A stretch of DNA of 16,773 nt from Syntrophomonadaceae bacterium (GCA_007131435.1 SLQM01000155.1:1-16773), one strand, 5' to 3'; positions 1 to 6,621 are shown, counted from the stretch's first letter. Notes: generated by a model from the letters alone, not told the origin. Numbers and translations are program-made.

Positions 1-284
1 ACATCTGCTCCAGATGCTTTTATAACCTCAGCTGTATCGCCCTGGAAGAGGTTTGAATGGCCCTGGAATCCAGTCTGTTTTTCAGCCATTTCAAGTAATC
101 TGCTTAAATCAATGCCACCGGGATCTAAAAGATTGCCCCTACTTTTCGTTGCCACCGCAGCAACCTTAACTATATAACCGGTCAGCGCTTTTATCTTTTC
201 TTTCCGCTCGAGTAAAATACGGCACAGCTCCCGACCCGAATTGCCAAAACCTATTAAGCACAGCTTAATTACTCTATCCTTCAC
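1..284 (-). CDS. hom: Homoserine dehydrogenase, N-terminal part (cut by window edge)
   Basis: Reading the minus strand from a GTG at 284 gives about 94 residues that run off the left edge. Residues 6-20 (IKLCLIGFGNSGREL) form a beta strand plus a GxGxxG dinucleotide-binding loop. It is followed by VKVAAVATKSRGNLLDPGGIDL, the pattern of the NAD(P)-binding domain of homoserine dehydrogenase, which reduces aspartate semialdehyde to homoserine in the threonine/methionine pathway. The family usually has GNVG where this protein has GNSG. The GTG is preceded by AGAGGGGTGG at a workable distance; the nearby ATG is out of frame and is followed at once by TGA. The gene lies 38 bases after the M19 dipeptidase gene on the same strand and probably shares its transcript. 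The catalytic and ACT domains lie outside the window, so an oxidoreductase of related fold cannot be fully excluded. Confidence 0.8.
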   Translation of the reverse strand, partial: MKDRVIKLCLIGFGNSGRELCRILLERKEKIKALTGYIVKVAAVATKSRGNLLDPGGIDLSRLLEMAEKQTGFQGHSNLFQGDTAEVIKASGAD

Positions 285-322
285 ATTTCCACCCCTCTTA
301 AAAAATAGCGCCCTAACAATGA

Positions 323-1363
323 TTATCTGCGAAAGACCTTTTCAAACACACGCAAGAAATTGGCTCCACATATTTTCTTAATATCTTCATCAGAAAAGCC
401 CCTGGCAATCATTATCTCAAGCAGGTCGTGAATATCGCTGTAATCATCTAAAATATCAAAAGGTTTGCGTTCCATCTTATGCGCCAGGGGGCTGTCATAA
501 ATAGCGCTAATTTTTTTACAGAGGTCAAAGCCAAAACCAACATGTTCCGGCCCGACCAGTTGAGCAACATGCTCAATGTGATCAACCAGGCTGTGAAGAC
601 CAATGTTGTCATCGGAAGGTGCCGCTACAATACTGATGGCATTAATCCCGATAACTCCGCCTGTTTTAGCAATGGCCTTGATCATATCATCAGATAAATT
701 CCTCGGAATATCATTGAGTTTTCGGGAATTTGAGTGTGAAGCGATCAGCGGCCCTTGATATAAATTTAGAATATCCCAAAAACCAGTATCGTTGATATGT
801 GACAGATCGATCAACATACCTTTGTTTGCAGCAAAGTCCAGTATTTTAGCCCCGAATTCAGTTATTCCGCCTTCTCTTCCCCTTTTTTCAACCAGGAAAC
901 GGCTGCCATCGGCTGCGTAGTTCTGCCGGCTCCAGGTCATACCGATCAGCCTTACTCCCAGTTCATAAAAAATCTGCAGCAGGTGTAAATCATTTAATAG
1001 CGGTTCTACACCCTCAAAAGAGAGCAGAATAGCTACTTTTTCCTGTTCAATAGCCATCTTAATATCTTTAAAGTTTTTACATAAGGCAATTATACCCGGA
1101 GATTCTTCCAACTCCTGGTATAAGCAGCTAACTTGGTCAAGCGCAACCCTTAATGCCATATCGGGGACATATTCATCATCAACAAAGATAGATGATACAA
1201 CAACGTTCACCCCGCCCCGTTTAAAATCTTCCAGGTAGTCGGTTTCAAAGACTTTATTTTGTCCTTGACTTCTCTGGTAATGCAGATCTTTTAACAGATC
1301 AAGGTGGGCATCAACTATAATATTTTCAGCCGCCAACTGTTTAGCCTGTTGTTTAAGTTCCAA
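323..1363 (-). CDS. Membrane dipeptidase family (peptidase M19) protein
   Basis: This 346-residue protein has the metal-binding layout of the renal/membrane dipeptidase family M19, zinc enzymes that cleave dipeptides, often with a D-residue at the C-terminal side. Visible landmarks are HxD at H20/D22 (VDAHLDLL), a bridging glutamate E117 in LLSFEGVEPL, H189 in IDLSH, H210 in IASHSNSR, and GFGFD ending at D280. No signal peptide or membrane segment is seen, so it is probably cytoplasmic despite the family name. The start is TTG at 1363, preceded by GGGAGGT with 7-8 bases between; no better in-frame start lies nearby. It is first in a two-gene unit with hom and has a good promoter (TTGCCT-17-TATTAT) just upstream. 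The exact substrate is unknown; cell-wall or amino-acid scavenging is an inference. Confidence 0.88.
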   Translation of the reverse strand: MELKQQAKQLAAENIIVDAHLDLLKDLHYQRSQGQNKVFETDYLEDFKRGGVNVVVSSIFVDDEYVPDMALRVALDQVSCLYQELEESPGIIALCKNFKDIKMAIEQEKVAILLSFEGVEPLLNDLHLLQIFYELGVRLIGMTWSRQNYAADGSRFLVEKRGREGGITEFGAKILDFAANKGMLIDLSHINDTGFWDILNLYQGPLIASHSNSRKLNDIPRNLSDDMIKAIAKTGGVIGINAISIVAAPSDDNIGLHSLVDHIEHVAQLVGPEHVGFGFDLCKKISAIYDSPLAHKMERKPFDILDDYSDIHDLLEIMIARGFSDEDIKKICGANFLRVFEKVFRR

Positions 1364-1417
1364 TCAGGTAACCTCCCACTAAATCAAACTCCTAAATAAA
1401 TTGCCCTTTAATAATTG

Positions 1418-1446
1418 ATAATATGCTAAACTGGCTATTCAGGCAA
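1418..1446 (-). promoter_or_regulatory. Candidate sigma-A promoter for the M19 dipeptidase-hom unit
   Basis: On the minus strand, TTGCCT (complement of 1441-1446) and TATTAT (complement of 1418-1423) are separated by exactly 17 bases. Transcription would begin near 1411, about 48 bases before the TTG start. Assignment is by consensus match only. Confidence 0.5.
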
Positions 1447-1453
1447 GCTCAAC

Positions 1454-1481
1454 TTCACCGGCCAATATTATATGTTACAAT
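1454..1481 (+). promoter_or_regulatory. Candidate extended -10 promoter for the inositol-phosphatase gene
   Basis: TTCACC (1454-1459), a 16-base spacer and TACAAT (1476-1481) preceded by TGT form an extended -10 promoter. A start near 1488 would lie downstream of the furthest upstream in-frame ATG (1472), supporting the later start at 1520. The -35 element matches consensus at only four of six bases. Confidence 0.45.
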
Positions 1482-1519
1482 ATTGGAGACTTATACTCTG
1501 CATGAAGGGGAAAATTCTA

Positions 1520-2308
1520 ATGAACTCCAACCTGACTCAACTGCTTCAACTGGCACAGGAGACAGCCCGAAAAGCAGGAATGATAATTATAGAACAAGAG
1601 GGTGGCTCTTCAGTTTCACTCAAGGCAGAAAATAACCTGGTTACAGAAGCCGATCTTGCTGCTCAGGATCTCATTACCAGGACAATAAGAGATCATTTTC
1701 CAAAGCACAGCATCATAGCTGAAGAAGAGGACTTAAGGGCAAAGAGCGGTGAGCCAGACCTCTGGATAATCGATCCTCTGGACGGAACAAATAATTTTGC
1801 CCATACAATCCCCCACTTCAGTATTTCAATAGCTTATGCCCGCTCAGGCAAGGTTCAGGCCGGCGTAATCTACGACCCATCCAGGGATGAAATGTTTTCT
1901 GCATCACTCGCAGGCGGCGCCTTCCTGAATGAAAAGCCAATTCAGGTTTCAAAAGCCCGATCAATCAATGAAGCAATTGTAGCTACCGGTTTCTACTATG
2001 ATCGGGGCGAAATGATGCGCAACACGTTAACCAGCATAGAAAAGCTGTTCGAAGCAAACGTTCACGGCATTCGCCGCTTTGGCAGCGCTGCCCTCGATTT
2101 ATGCTGGGTAGCCTGCGGCCGGTTTGATGCCTATTTTGAGTATAAAATTTCCATATGGGATTTTGCTGCCGGTATGCTCATTGTGAATGAAGCCGGTGGG
2201 GAGTGCAGTGACCATTTCGGAAACCAGCTAAACCTGGACAGCGCTGGAGTTGCCGTTTCTAACGGCAGACTGCATAAGGAGTTCCTGGATATTGTAGCCT
2301 ATGGATAA
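1520..2308 (+). CDS. Inositol monophosphatase family protein
   Basis: This 262-residue protein belongs to the Mg-dependent, Li-sensitive IMPase/FBPase sugar-phosphatase superfamily. Metal ligands are visible: AEEE around E68-E69, IIDPLDGTNNF with D85 and D88, and WDFAAG with D214. The IPHFSISIAY segment after the first motif fits SuhB-like inositol monophosphatases better than fructose-1,6-bisphosphatases or CysQ, but substrate cannot be decided from this. The reading frame is open back to an ATG at 1472, but that has no ribosome binding site and overlaps the likely -10 box. The ATG at 1502 also lacks a well-placed site, while the ATG at 1520 has AAGGGG nine bases upstream and gives the usual N-terminus, a short helix rich in Ala/Leu. 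It converges with dat, 34 bases away, with no terminator hairpin visible between them. Confidence 0.9.
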   Translation: MNSNLTQLLQLAQETARKAGMIIIEQEGGSSVSLKAENNLVTEADLAAQDLITRTIRDHFPKHSIIAEEEDLRAKSGEPDLWIIDPLDGTNNFAHTIPHFSISIAYARSGKVQAGVIYDPSRDEMFSASLAGGAFLNEKPIQVSKARSINEAIVATGFYYDRGEMMRNTLTSIEKLFEANVHGIRRFGSAALDLCWVACGRFDAYFEYKISIWDFAAGMLIVNEAGGECSDHFGNQLNLDSAGVAVSNGRLHKEFLDIVAYG

Positions 2309-2342
2309 GAATTTTCAAGGAATAGCATGATCCAATGGCCTC

Positions 2343-3200
2343 TCAGCCACAGCACTCTACTTCTATCTTTTTCCAAAACTCCTCGATCAGGAAACTACAG
2401 ATCGGGCCGGGAACGACTTTATTTACCAGTTGCCCATCAATATTTTTAACCGGAGCAATTTCAAGGCCGGTAGAAGTTGTCCATACCTCTGAAGCTTCAC
2501 TTAGATCCTCTATGGTAAATGCTTTTTCTGCTAGCCTTATATTGCCGTTATGTAAAATATCCAGGGCGATATTCCTTGTTATTCCCGTTAAAATATGCCT
2601 TGACTCCGGGTGGGTGCGAACAGTACCATCAACCACGGCAAAAATATTAGTTCTTGTGCCTTCGGTAACTGTACCATCGGCCCTGTAAAGTATCGCTTCT
2701 CCGGCACCTGCCTCTTTTGCTTTCTGCAGGGCCAGGATGTTTGGCAAGAGATTAATTGATTTGATGTGGCAGTTCATCCAGCGTTCATCAGGCAGGGTTA
2801 TACAATCAGTGGGTGTAAGGTTATCCCTTGATGCAGGCATGCCGATATCCAGGACATAAATAAGCAGCGTGGGTGTAACTCCGCTGGGGAAATAATGATC
2901 ACGCGGCGCACAACCCCTGGTGGCCTGCATGTATACAAAACCGCTCATACATTTACTATCCTTAATTAAGCTTCCGATTACCACTTCAATTTCTTCCAGT
3001 GAATAAGGTATGTCTATGCTTATGGCAAGCGAACTTCTTTGCAGCCTTTCCAGGTGGGCCTGTAAGCTAAATGGACGGCCATAGTAAATTTTAATAACAT
3101 CATATACCCCGTCACCAAATAGAAAACCCCTGTCCTGAACTCCGACTTTTGCATCGTCAAGTTCACAAAAATTACCATTTAACCAGGCTAAAGTGCCCAC
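2343..3200 (-). CDS. dat: D-amino-acid aminotransferase (class IV, PLP)
   Basis: This 285-residue protein is a fold-type IV PLP aminotransferase. It carries the D-amino-acid transaminase hallmarks: RGFLFGDGVYD near the N-terminus, YMQATRGCAPRDH (carboxylate-binding Arg/His about residues 100 and 102), the PLP lysine about K147 in CHIKSINLLPN, and VTEGTRTN (Glu about 180). These fit Bacillus-type Dat, which interconverts D-Ala and D-Glu and feeds peptidoglycan, better than IlvE or 4-amino-4-deoxychorismate lyase; a narrower or different specificity is possible. The frame is open to a TTG at 3209, but that directly abuts the AAGGGAG ribosome binding site. The GTG at 3200 has nine bases of spacing and gives a GTLAWLNG start that lines up with the family. 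The upstream same-strand gene is the small Cys-rich protein, 138 bases away. Confidence 0.88.
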   Translation of the reverse strand: MGTLAWLNGNFCELDDAKVGVQDRGFLFGDGVYDVIKIYYGRPFSLQAHLERLQRSSLAISIDIPYSLEEIEVVIGSLIKDSKCMSGFVYMQATRGCAPRDHYFPSGVTPTLLIYVLDIGMPASRDNLTPTDCITLPDERWMNCHIKSINLLPNILALQKAKEAGAGEAILYRADGTVTEGTRTNIFAVVDGTVRTHPESRHILTGITRNIALDILHNGNIRLAEKAFTIEDLSEASEVWTTSTGLEIAPVKNIDGQLVNKVVPGPICSFLIEEFWKKIEVECCG

Positions 3201-3338
3201 CTTAACCAACTCCCTTACTTCAGCTTTTAAATATTACTTGACCATTTAGCTGTTTAGACTTTACCAGATGGCCTGTAAAAAGAAAAGTCGCTAAATAATT
3301 TTTTGATTAAAAACCACAGGCTGAATATATTAATCAGC

Positions 3339-3479
3339 TCAATTAGAATCTATCTCTTCCCTCTGGCAATGGGGCTCCTTTTCATGGATCAGGTGGTGTT
3401 CGGTGCAATCTTCGCAATTACCATGTCGTGGGCACTCTGTATTCGGACAGCTGCATTGGATATTCTTATTATCCTGCAT
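3339..3479 (-). CDS. Small cysteine-rich protein, 46 aa (putative metal binder)
   Basis: The minus strand encodes 46 residues from an ATG at 3479, preceded by AGAGAGGGG at normal spacing, to TGA at 3339. The core reads CSCPNTECPRHGNCEDC, then TEHH and PHC, giving seven Cys and four His in about 30 residues. This spacing (CxC, then C-x2-RHG-x-C-x2-C, H, P-x-C) recalls short uncharacterised proteins of anaerobic Firmicutes and other anaerobes; from memory this may be the DUF6485 type, which I could not check. The density of Cys and His suggests binding of zinc or an iron-sulfur cluster. There is no signal peptide. It lies between dat downstream and a region with a candidate promoter upstream. 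It was found by translating the gap between longer genes. Function is unknown. Confidence 0.68.
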   Translation of the reverse strand: MQDNKNIQCSCPNTECPRHGNCEDCTEHHLIHEKEPHCQREEIDSN

Positions 3480-3570
3480 TATTATCGCCCCTCTCTAAAT
3501 TTTGCTTAGAAAATGACACTTACTTTTAATCTTAAAGTAGAGCAGTTTTTTATAAGTCTTTACAGGAAAG

Positions 3571-3599
3571 ATCATACAACAGGGCTATTAACCAGGCAA
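3571..3599 (-). promoter_or_regulatory. Candidate promoter for the small Cys-rich gene
   Basis: On the minus strand TTGCCT (complement of 3594-3599) and TATGAT (complement of 3571-3576) are 17 bases apart. Transcription near 3564 would give a leader of about 85 bases. That leader holds a small hairpin (6-bp arms at 3521-3526 and 3534-3539). The -35 hexamer is identical to the one proposed for the M19 gene. Confidence 0.35.
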
Positions 3600-3612
3600 C
3601 CCTTTTAGATTC

Positions 3613-3649
3613 ATAATGGCTAAAAAGCCAGATTATCAGCAATGATAAT
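3613..3649. repeat. Two overlapping, mutually exclusive hairpins in an intergenic region
   Basis: ATAATGGCT (3613-3621) can pair with AGCC (3626-3629) and ATTAT (3632-3636), leaving a two-base bulge. The ATTATC at 3632-3637 can instead pair with GATAAT at 3644-3649. The two structures compete for the same bases. The rest of the 281-base gap (3480-3760) is AT-rich. It contains a 10-base direct repeat of AAGCTAA at 3714-3731 and no recognisable TPP riboswitch motif. Confidence 0.4.
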
Positions 3650-3760
3650 ATAATAAATTAAACCAACAAAATCCGCCATTCTATGATATCCTAGATAAAA
3701 AGTAACCTTTTTCAAGCTAAGCCAAGCTAAAGAAAATAAAAAAAGGTGGAGGTGATTTTG

Positions 3761-4072
3761 ATGGCCGTTGTAGAAATTTCAATTGTTCCCCTGGGCACAG
3801 GTAGTACCAGTATCAGCCCTTTTGTAGCCGCCTGTGAAAAAGAGCTCAGGGATAATAGTGGAGAGCTTAAATACGAACTAACTGCAATGGGAACAATTAT
3901 TGAGGGCGACCTGGATCAAATTTTATCCTTGATCCGCCGCCTGCATGAAATACCTTTTTCCAAAGGGGCTTTAAGGGTTAGCACAAGTATAAAAATAGAT
4001 GACCGTAGGGATAAAAAGGGTACAATTGAGCAAAAAATAAAATCAGTGGAAGATAAGCTGAAAAACAATTAA
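3761..4072 (+). CDS. Thiamine-binding protein of the MTH1187/YqgV (DUF77) family
   Basis: This 103-residue protein matches the small ferredoxin-like-fold family MTH1187/YkoF-type (Thiamine_BP). Family signatures are an N-terminal strand VVEISIVPLGTG, then YELTAMGTIIEGDLDQIL in the middle and RVSTSIKIDDRRDKKG near the end. Members bind thiamine-like ligands in the cytoplasm and are thought to help thiamine/HMP salvage or sensing; no catalytic role is established. The frame opens earlier at a GTG (3746), but that codon lies within the GGTGGAGGTG ribosome binding site. The ATG at 3761 sits six bases after GGAGGTG and is the clear start. The gene is alone on its strand and converges with the MttB homolog 17 bases away. 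No thiamine transport gene or TPP riboswitch is visible nearby. Confidence 0.88.
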   Translation: MAVVEISIVPLGTGSTSISPFVAACEKELRDNSGELKYELTAMGTIIEGDLDQILSLIRRLHEIPFSKGALRVSTSIKIDDRRDKKGTIEQKIKSVEDKLKNN

Positions 4073-4089
4073 ATCTATTATCATTAAAC

Positions 4090-5514
4090 TTAAAGCTCCG
4101 CTTCCGCTCTTTTCAGAATGTCATCTATGGACTGACCCACTTTATCCGGTAATGGATTAAGAGGCGGTGCAGCAAGTATGTCGGCTACTTTTCTCCTGGC
4201 CTGCTCATATATATCGCTATTTTCAGCTTTCACCCACTGTTGAAAACTGCTGCGATCAAAGAGGCCCGGTTGGTAAAATTCATCACTGCGGCAGGATTGA
4301 AATGTGCTTTCTTCTGCAAGAAAGTGCCCGCCAGGGCCAACTTTTAAAAGGTCTTTGAAAAGGTCGGTATTATCACTTACAGCAACCCCATCCTTTAGCC
4401 TCTTGCAGCGAAGGGCAATTTCCTCGTCGACAATAATCTGCTCCAGGACAAGCAGCTGGCTGGTTTCAAGTTCACCCATCCCATTAACCAGGTCAGCACC
4501 GCTTAGGACAAGGGGCAGCGTAGTTGCTGTTTTCTCCATCACCGCTTCTGCACCGGGATAAGATGAGTCAGTTAAGCATCCAGCCTGGGTATTGGGGAAT
4601 CCGTAAAAACGGGCCATTTCACCCAGCGCGGCAGTTTGAATTACCATTTCCGGAGTTCCTTCCAGGAAAGCACCTGTCCTGTAATCCATTGTCCCCGAGG
4701 CAGCTCCAAAAATCAGCGGTGAACCTGGTTTTGCCAGCTGGAATAAAACCAGGGCTGAAAGCGCTTCAGCATTGGCGAGGGATATATTAGAAAACAGGCT
4801 TGCCGGGCCTGTAGATCCACATGCCGGCATGGGAAGTAATAAGACAGGCATGTCGTACTCAATTAATTGCATGCATGCCTCGCTCATCGGTCCTTCATGT
4901 GTAAGGGGAGCTACCGGACAATAGCAAACAGAGCAGATCTTTCTTTCCCTGACAGCTTCGGTTGAGCCCAGTATACACTTCAGGGCTTCGATAAAATATG
5001 GCACTTCTTCCGGCCTGTGCAGCTCATGCTGAACATGTTTCGAAGTATACTTGACTACAGTAAGAAATTCATGCAGTACCCTTGTTGTTTGGGGAGCATC
5101 TGCCGCTATTACGGGGGGCCAGTTAACCGTTCCCAGCTCTACTGTATCGAAAACCCGCGAGCCGAGCTCTATATCTTTTAAAGTACCGTAACGCCTTTCA
5201 CCGGTCTCAAAATCAACGGCAAAGCTCGCTGTCCCATCAAGAGTATAACCAGTGAAGGTGGAAGGCATTTCAAAATTATACTTGCTATTTCTGGCGCCCA
5301 GGGTGAATGATTTTGGGGCTTTTTTTATTGCCGACTCAACGACATCCCGGTCAAACCAGGCCATATTGGAGCCGGTATCAACCCGGGCTCCGGAAGCGCC
5401 CAAAAGTTTTAGGGCTCTATCGCTTTTAAATGACACCCCTATTAATTCGAGAATTTTTAAGCTTTCCTGGTGAATCTTTTCTTTTTCCGATTCAGATAGC
5501 ACTACAAGCTTCAT
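4090..5514 (-). CDS. MttB-family (trimethylamine/betaine) methyltransferase, non-pyrrolysine
   Basis: This 474-residue protein is a member of the MttB superfamily, which moves a methyl group from a quaternary or tertiary amine to a corrinoid protein. Supporting segments are the N-terminal EKIHQESLKILELIGVSF, the central GAASGTMDYRTG and CLTDSSYPGAEAVMEKT, and the C-terminal GPGGHFLAEESTF. The frame has no internal TAG, so there is no pyrrolysine. Such homologs include glycine-betaine, proline-betaine and carnitine demethylases; the substrate here is unknown. No corrinoid protein, RamA-type activator or second methyltransferase is in the window. The frame extends to a GTG at 5574 embedded in the upstream Shine-Dalgarno. 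I prefer the ATG at 5514, which gives the usual N-terminus and has AAAAGG seven bases before it. It is 174 bases downstream of cysK. Confidence 0.85.
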   Translation of the reverse strand: MKLVVLSESEKEKIHQESLKILELIGVSFKSDRALKLLGASGARVDTGSNMAWFDRDVVESAIKKAPKSFTLGARNSKYNFEMPSTFTGYTLDGTASFAVDFETGERRYGTLKDIELGSRVFDTVELGTVNWPPVIAADAPQTTRVLHEFLTVVKYTSKHVQHELHRPEEVPYFIEALKCILGSTEAVRERKICSVCYCPVAPLTHEGPMSEACMQLIEYDMPVLLLPMPACGSTGPASLFSNISLANAEALSALVLFQLAKPGSPLIFGAASGTMDYRTGAFLEGTPEMVIQTAALGEMARFYGFPNTQAGCLTDSSYPGAEAVMEKTATTLPLVLSGADLVNGMGELETSQLLVLEQIIVDEEIALRCKRLKDGVAVSDNTDLFKDLLKVGPGGHFLAEESTFQSCRSDEFYQPGLFDRSSFQQWVKAENSDIYEQARRKVADILAAPPLNPLPDKVGQSIDDILKRAEAEL

Positions 5515-5558
5515 TTTCCAACCTTTTCCTTTGTGTTTTTTTCTCCAGCAACTTAAAT

Positions 5559-5578
5559 CTACATTTATCAACACCTCC
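5559..5578 (-). promoter_or_regulatory. Strong Shine-Dalgarno followed by an ATG-TAG start-stop
   Basis: On the minus strand GGAGG (complement of 5574-5578) is followed nine bases later by ATG (5562-5564), then directly by TAG (5559-5561). This is the best ribosome binding site upstream of the MttB-family gene, but it serves no useful start. The in-frame GTG overlaps it and the TTG at 5571 abuts it. It could be a minimal upstream ORF or the remnant of an older start. Confidence 0.4.
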
Positions 5579-5587
5579 AGTCAAGGA

Positions 5588-5645
5588 CATAATTTTGGGA
5601 CCATAATTTCATGCATAATTTCGGGCATAATTTCGGGACACAATG
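5588..5645. repeat. Tandem degenerate repeats of CATAATTTCGGG
   Basis: Four copies begin at 5588 (CATAATTTTGGGAC), 5602 (CATAATTTCATG), 5614 (CATAATTTCGGG) and 5626 (CATAATTTCGGGACACAATG), at intervals of 14, 12 and 12 bases. The last copy forms the left arm of the long inverted repeat beside it. Nothing in the reading frames explains them. Confidence 0.8.
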
Positions 5646-5685
5646 AAAATTTTTAAATAAATAATTTTCATTGTGTCCCGAAATT
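5629..5685. repeat. 23-bp perfect inverted repeat (long hairpin) at the cysK 3' end
   Basis: Bases 5629-5651 (starting AATTTCGGGACACAATG) and 5663-5685 (ending CATTGTGTCCCGAAATT) are exact reverse complements, with an 11-base AT-rich loop. The plus strand continues into a T run that reaches 5690, so it looks like an intrinsic terminator for plus-strand transcripts. No plus-strand gene ends here. For the minus-strand cysK transcript the hairpin starts four bases after the stop codon but lacks a downstream T run. It may serve as an mRNA 3'-end structure or be a palindromic mobile repeat (REP or MITE-like). Confidence 0.85.
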
Positions 5686-5688
5686 TTT

Positions 5689-6621
5689 TTACTCTGGATC
5701 GTCGAAGAGGCCGGTGCTTAAATAGCGCTCACCGGTGCTGGGCAGAATCACAACTACCAGTTTGCCTTCGCTTTCCGGGCGGGCAGCAACCTGCAGCGCT
5801 GCAAAAACAGCCGCCCCGGAAGAAATACCAACAAAAATTCCTTCTTCCCTGGCCAGGCGGCGGGCTGTTGCTGCAGCATCTTCATCATCAACCTGGATTA
5901 TCTCATCTATTAATTCAAGGTCGAGAATGTCCGGTATGAAGCCGGCACCTATTCCCTGTATTTTATGCGGCCCCTTTTCCCCGCCCGACAAAACAGGTGA
6001 GCTGGCCGGCTCTACAGCTATCGCTTTAAAACCGGCTTTCTTTTCTTTCAAGTTTCTGGCAACGCCGGTTATCGTCCCCCCGGTTCCTACCCCGGCTATG
6101 AATGTATCTACCTTTCCTTCGGTGTCGCTCCATATTTCTTCTGCCGTGGTTGCGTTGTGGATGGCAGGATTGGCAGGGTTTTTAAACTGCTGGGGTATAA
6201 AATATTTCGCATCTTCTGCTGCCATTTCTTCTGCCCGTTTAATTGCCCCTGGCATCCCTTCTGACCCAGGGGTCAAAACCAGTTCAGCACCCAAGGCTTT
6301 TAAAAGCTGACGGCGTTCAACAGACATCGTCTCAGGCATGGTCAGTACCAGGCGGTAGCCCCTGGAAGCGCAGACAAAAGCCAGGCCAATACCGGTATTC
6401 CCGCTGGTTGGCTCAAGAATAATTGTATCTGCACCAATTTTACCTTCTTTTTCGGCTGCATCAATCATATTAACGGCAATCCGGTCTTTAACACTGCCAA
6501 GGGGATTATGTGATTCCAACTTACAGACAACAGTTGCCTCTATACCGGTAGTTAGCCGATTTAGCCTGACCAGTGGAGTGCTTCCTATTACCCGGGTAAT
6601 ATCATCAAAAATTTTCCCCAT
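5689..6621 (-). CDS. cysK: Cysteine synthase (O-acetylserine sulfhydrylase)
   Basis: This 310-residue cytoplasmic PLP enzyme combines O-acetylserine with sulfide to make cysteine. The PLP lysine is K45 in HNPLGSVKDRIA. EPTSGNTGIGLA is the substrate-binding loop, GVGTGGTITG binds the PLP phosphate, and SSGAAVFAA lies near the C-terminus. Length and order match CysK/CysM. The short C-terminus and absence of a haem or CBS domain argue against cystathionine beta-synthase, though OAS versus O-phosphoserine preference cannot be read. The start is ATG at 6621, with AAGGAG eleven bases upstream. It has a good promoter (TTGCGA-17-TATAAT). No T-box or S-box structure was recognised in the 52-base leader. 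A long hairpin follows the stop codon. Confidence 0.95.
   Translation of the reverse strand: MGKIFDDITRVIGSTPLVRLNRLTTGIEATVVCKLESHNPLGSVKDRIAVNMIDAAEKEGKIGADTIILEPTSGNTGIGLAFVCASRGYRLVLTMPETMSVERRQLLKALGAELVLTPGSEGMPGAIKRAEEMAAEDAKYFIPQQFKNPANPAIHNATTAEEIWSDTEGKVDTFIAGVGTGGTITGVARNLKEKKAGFKAIAVEPASSPVLSGGEKGPHKIQGIGAGFIPDILDLELIDEIIQVDDEDAAATARRLAREEGIFVGISSGAAVFAALQVAARPESEGKLVVVILPSTGERYLSTGLFDDPE

Noticed and set aside
3240..3290. Plus-strand promoter TTGACC with a downstream TA-rich hexamer
   Set aside because: The -35 looks good but the -10 is poor, and no plus-strand gene follows until 3761.
3303..3509. 68-residue hydrophobic open frame on the plus strand
   Set aside because: It overlaps the minus-strand Cys-rich gene, has no ribosome binding site and resembles no family; the hydrophobic look comes from the antisense of a Cys/His/Glu-rich gene.
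4090..5514. Pyrrolysine-containing MttB
   Set aside because: The frame is continuous with no in-frame TAG, so it is a non-pyrrolysine homolog.
5629..5690. Simple intrinsic terminator for cysK
   Set aside because: The T run lies on the plus-strand side of the hairpin, whereas cysK is transcribed on the minus strand; the arm length and adjacent tandem copies also exceed a normal terminator.
5735..6310. 191-residue plus-strand open frame
   Set aside because: It lies entirely antisense to cysK, which has all its catalytic motifs; its Ser/Ala/Pro-rich composition is typical of an antisense shadow.
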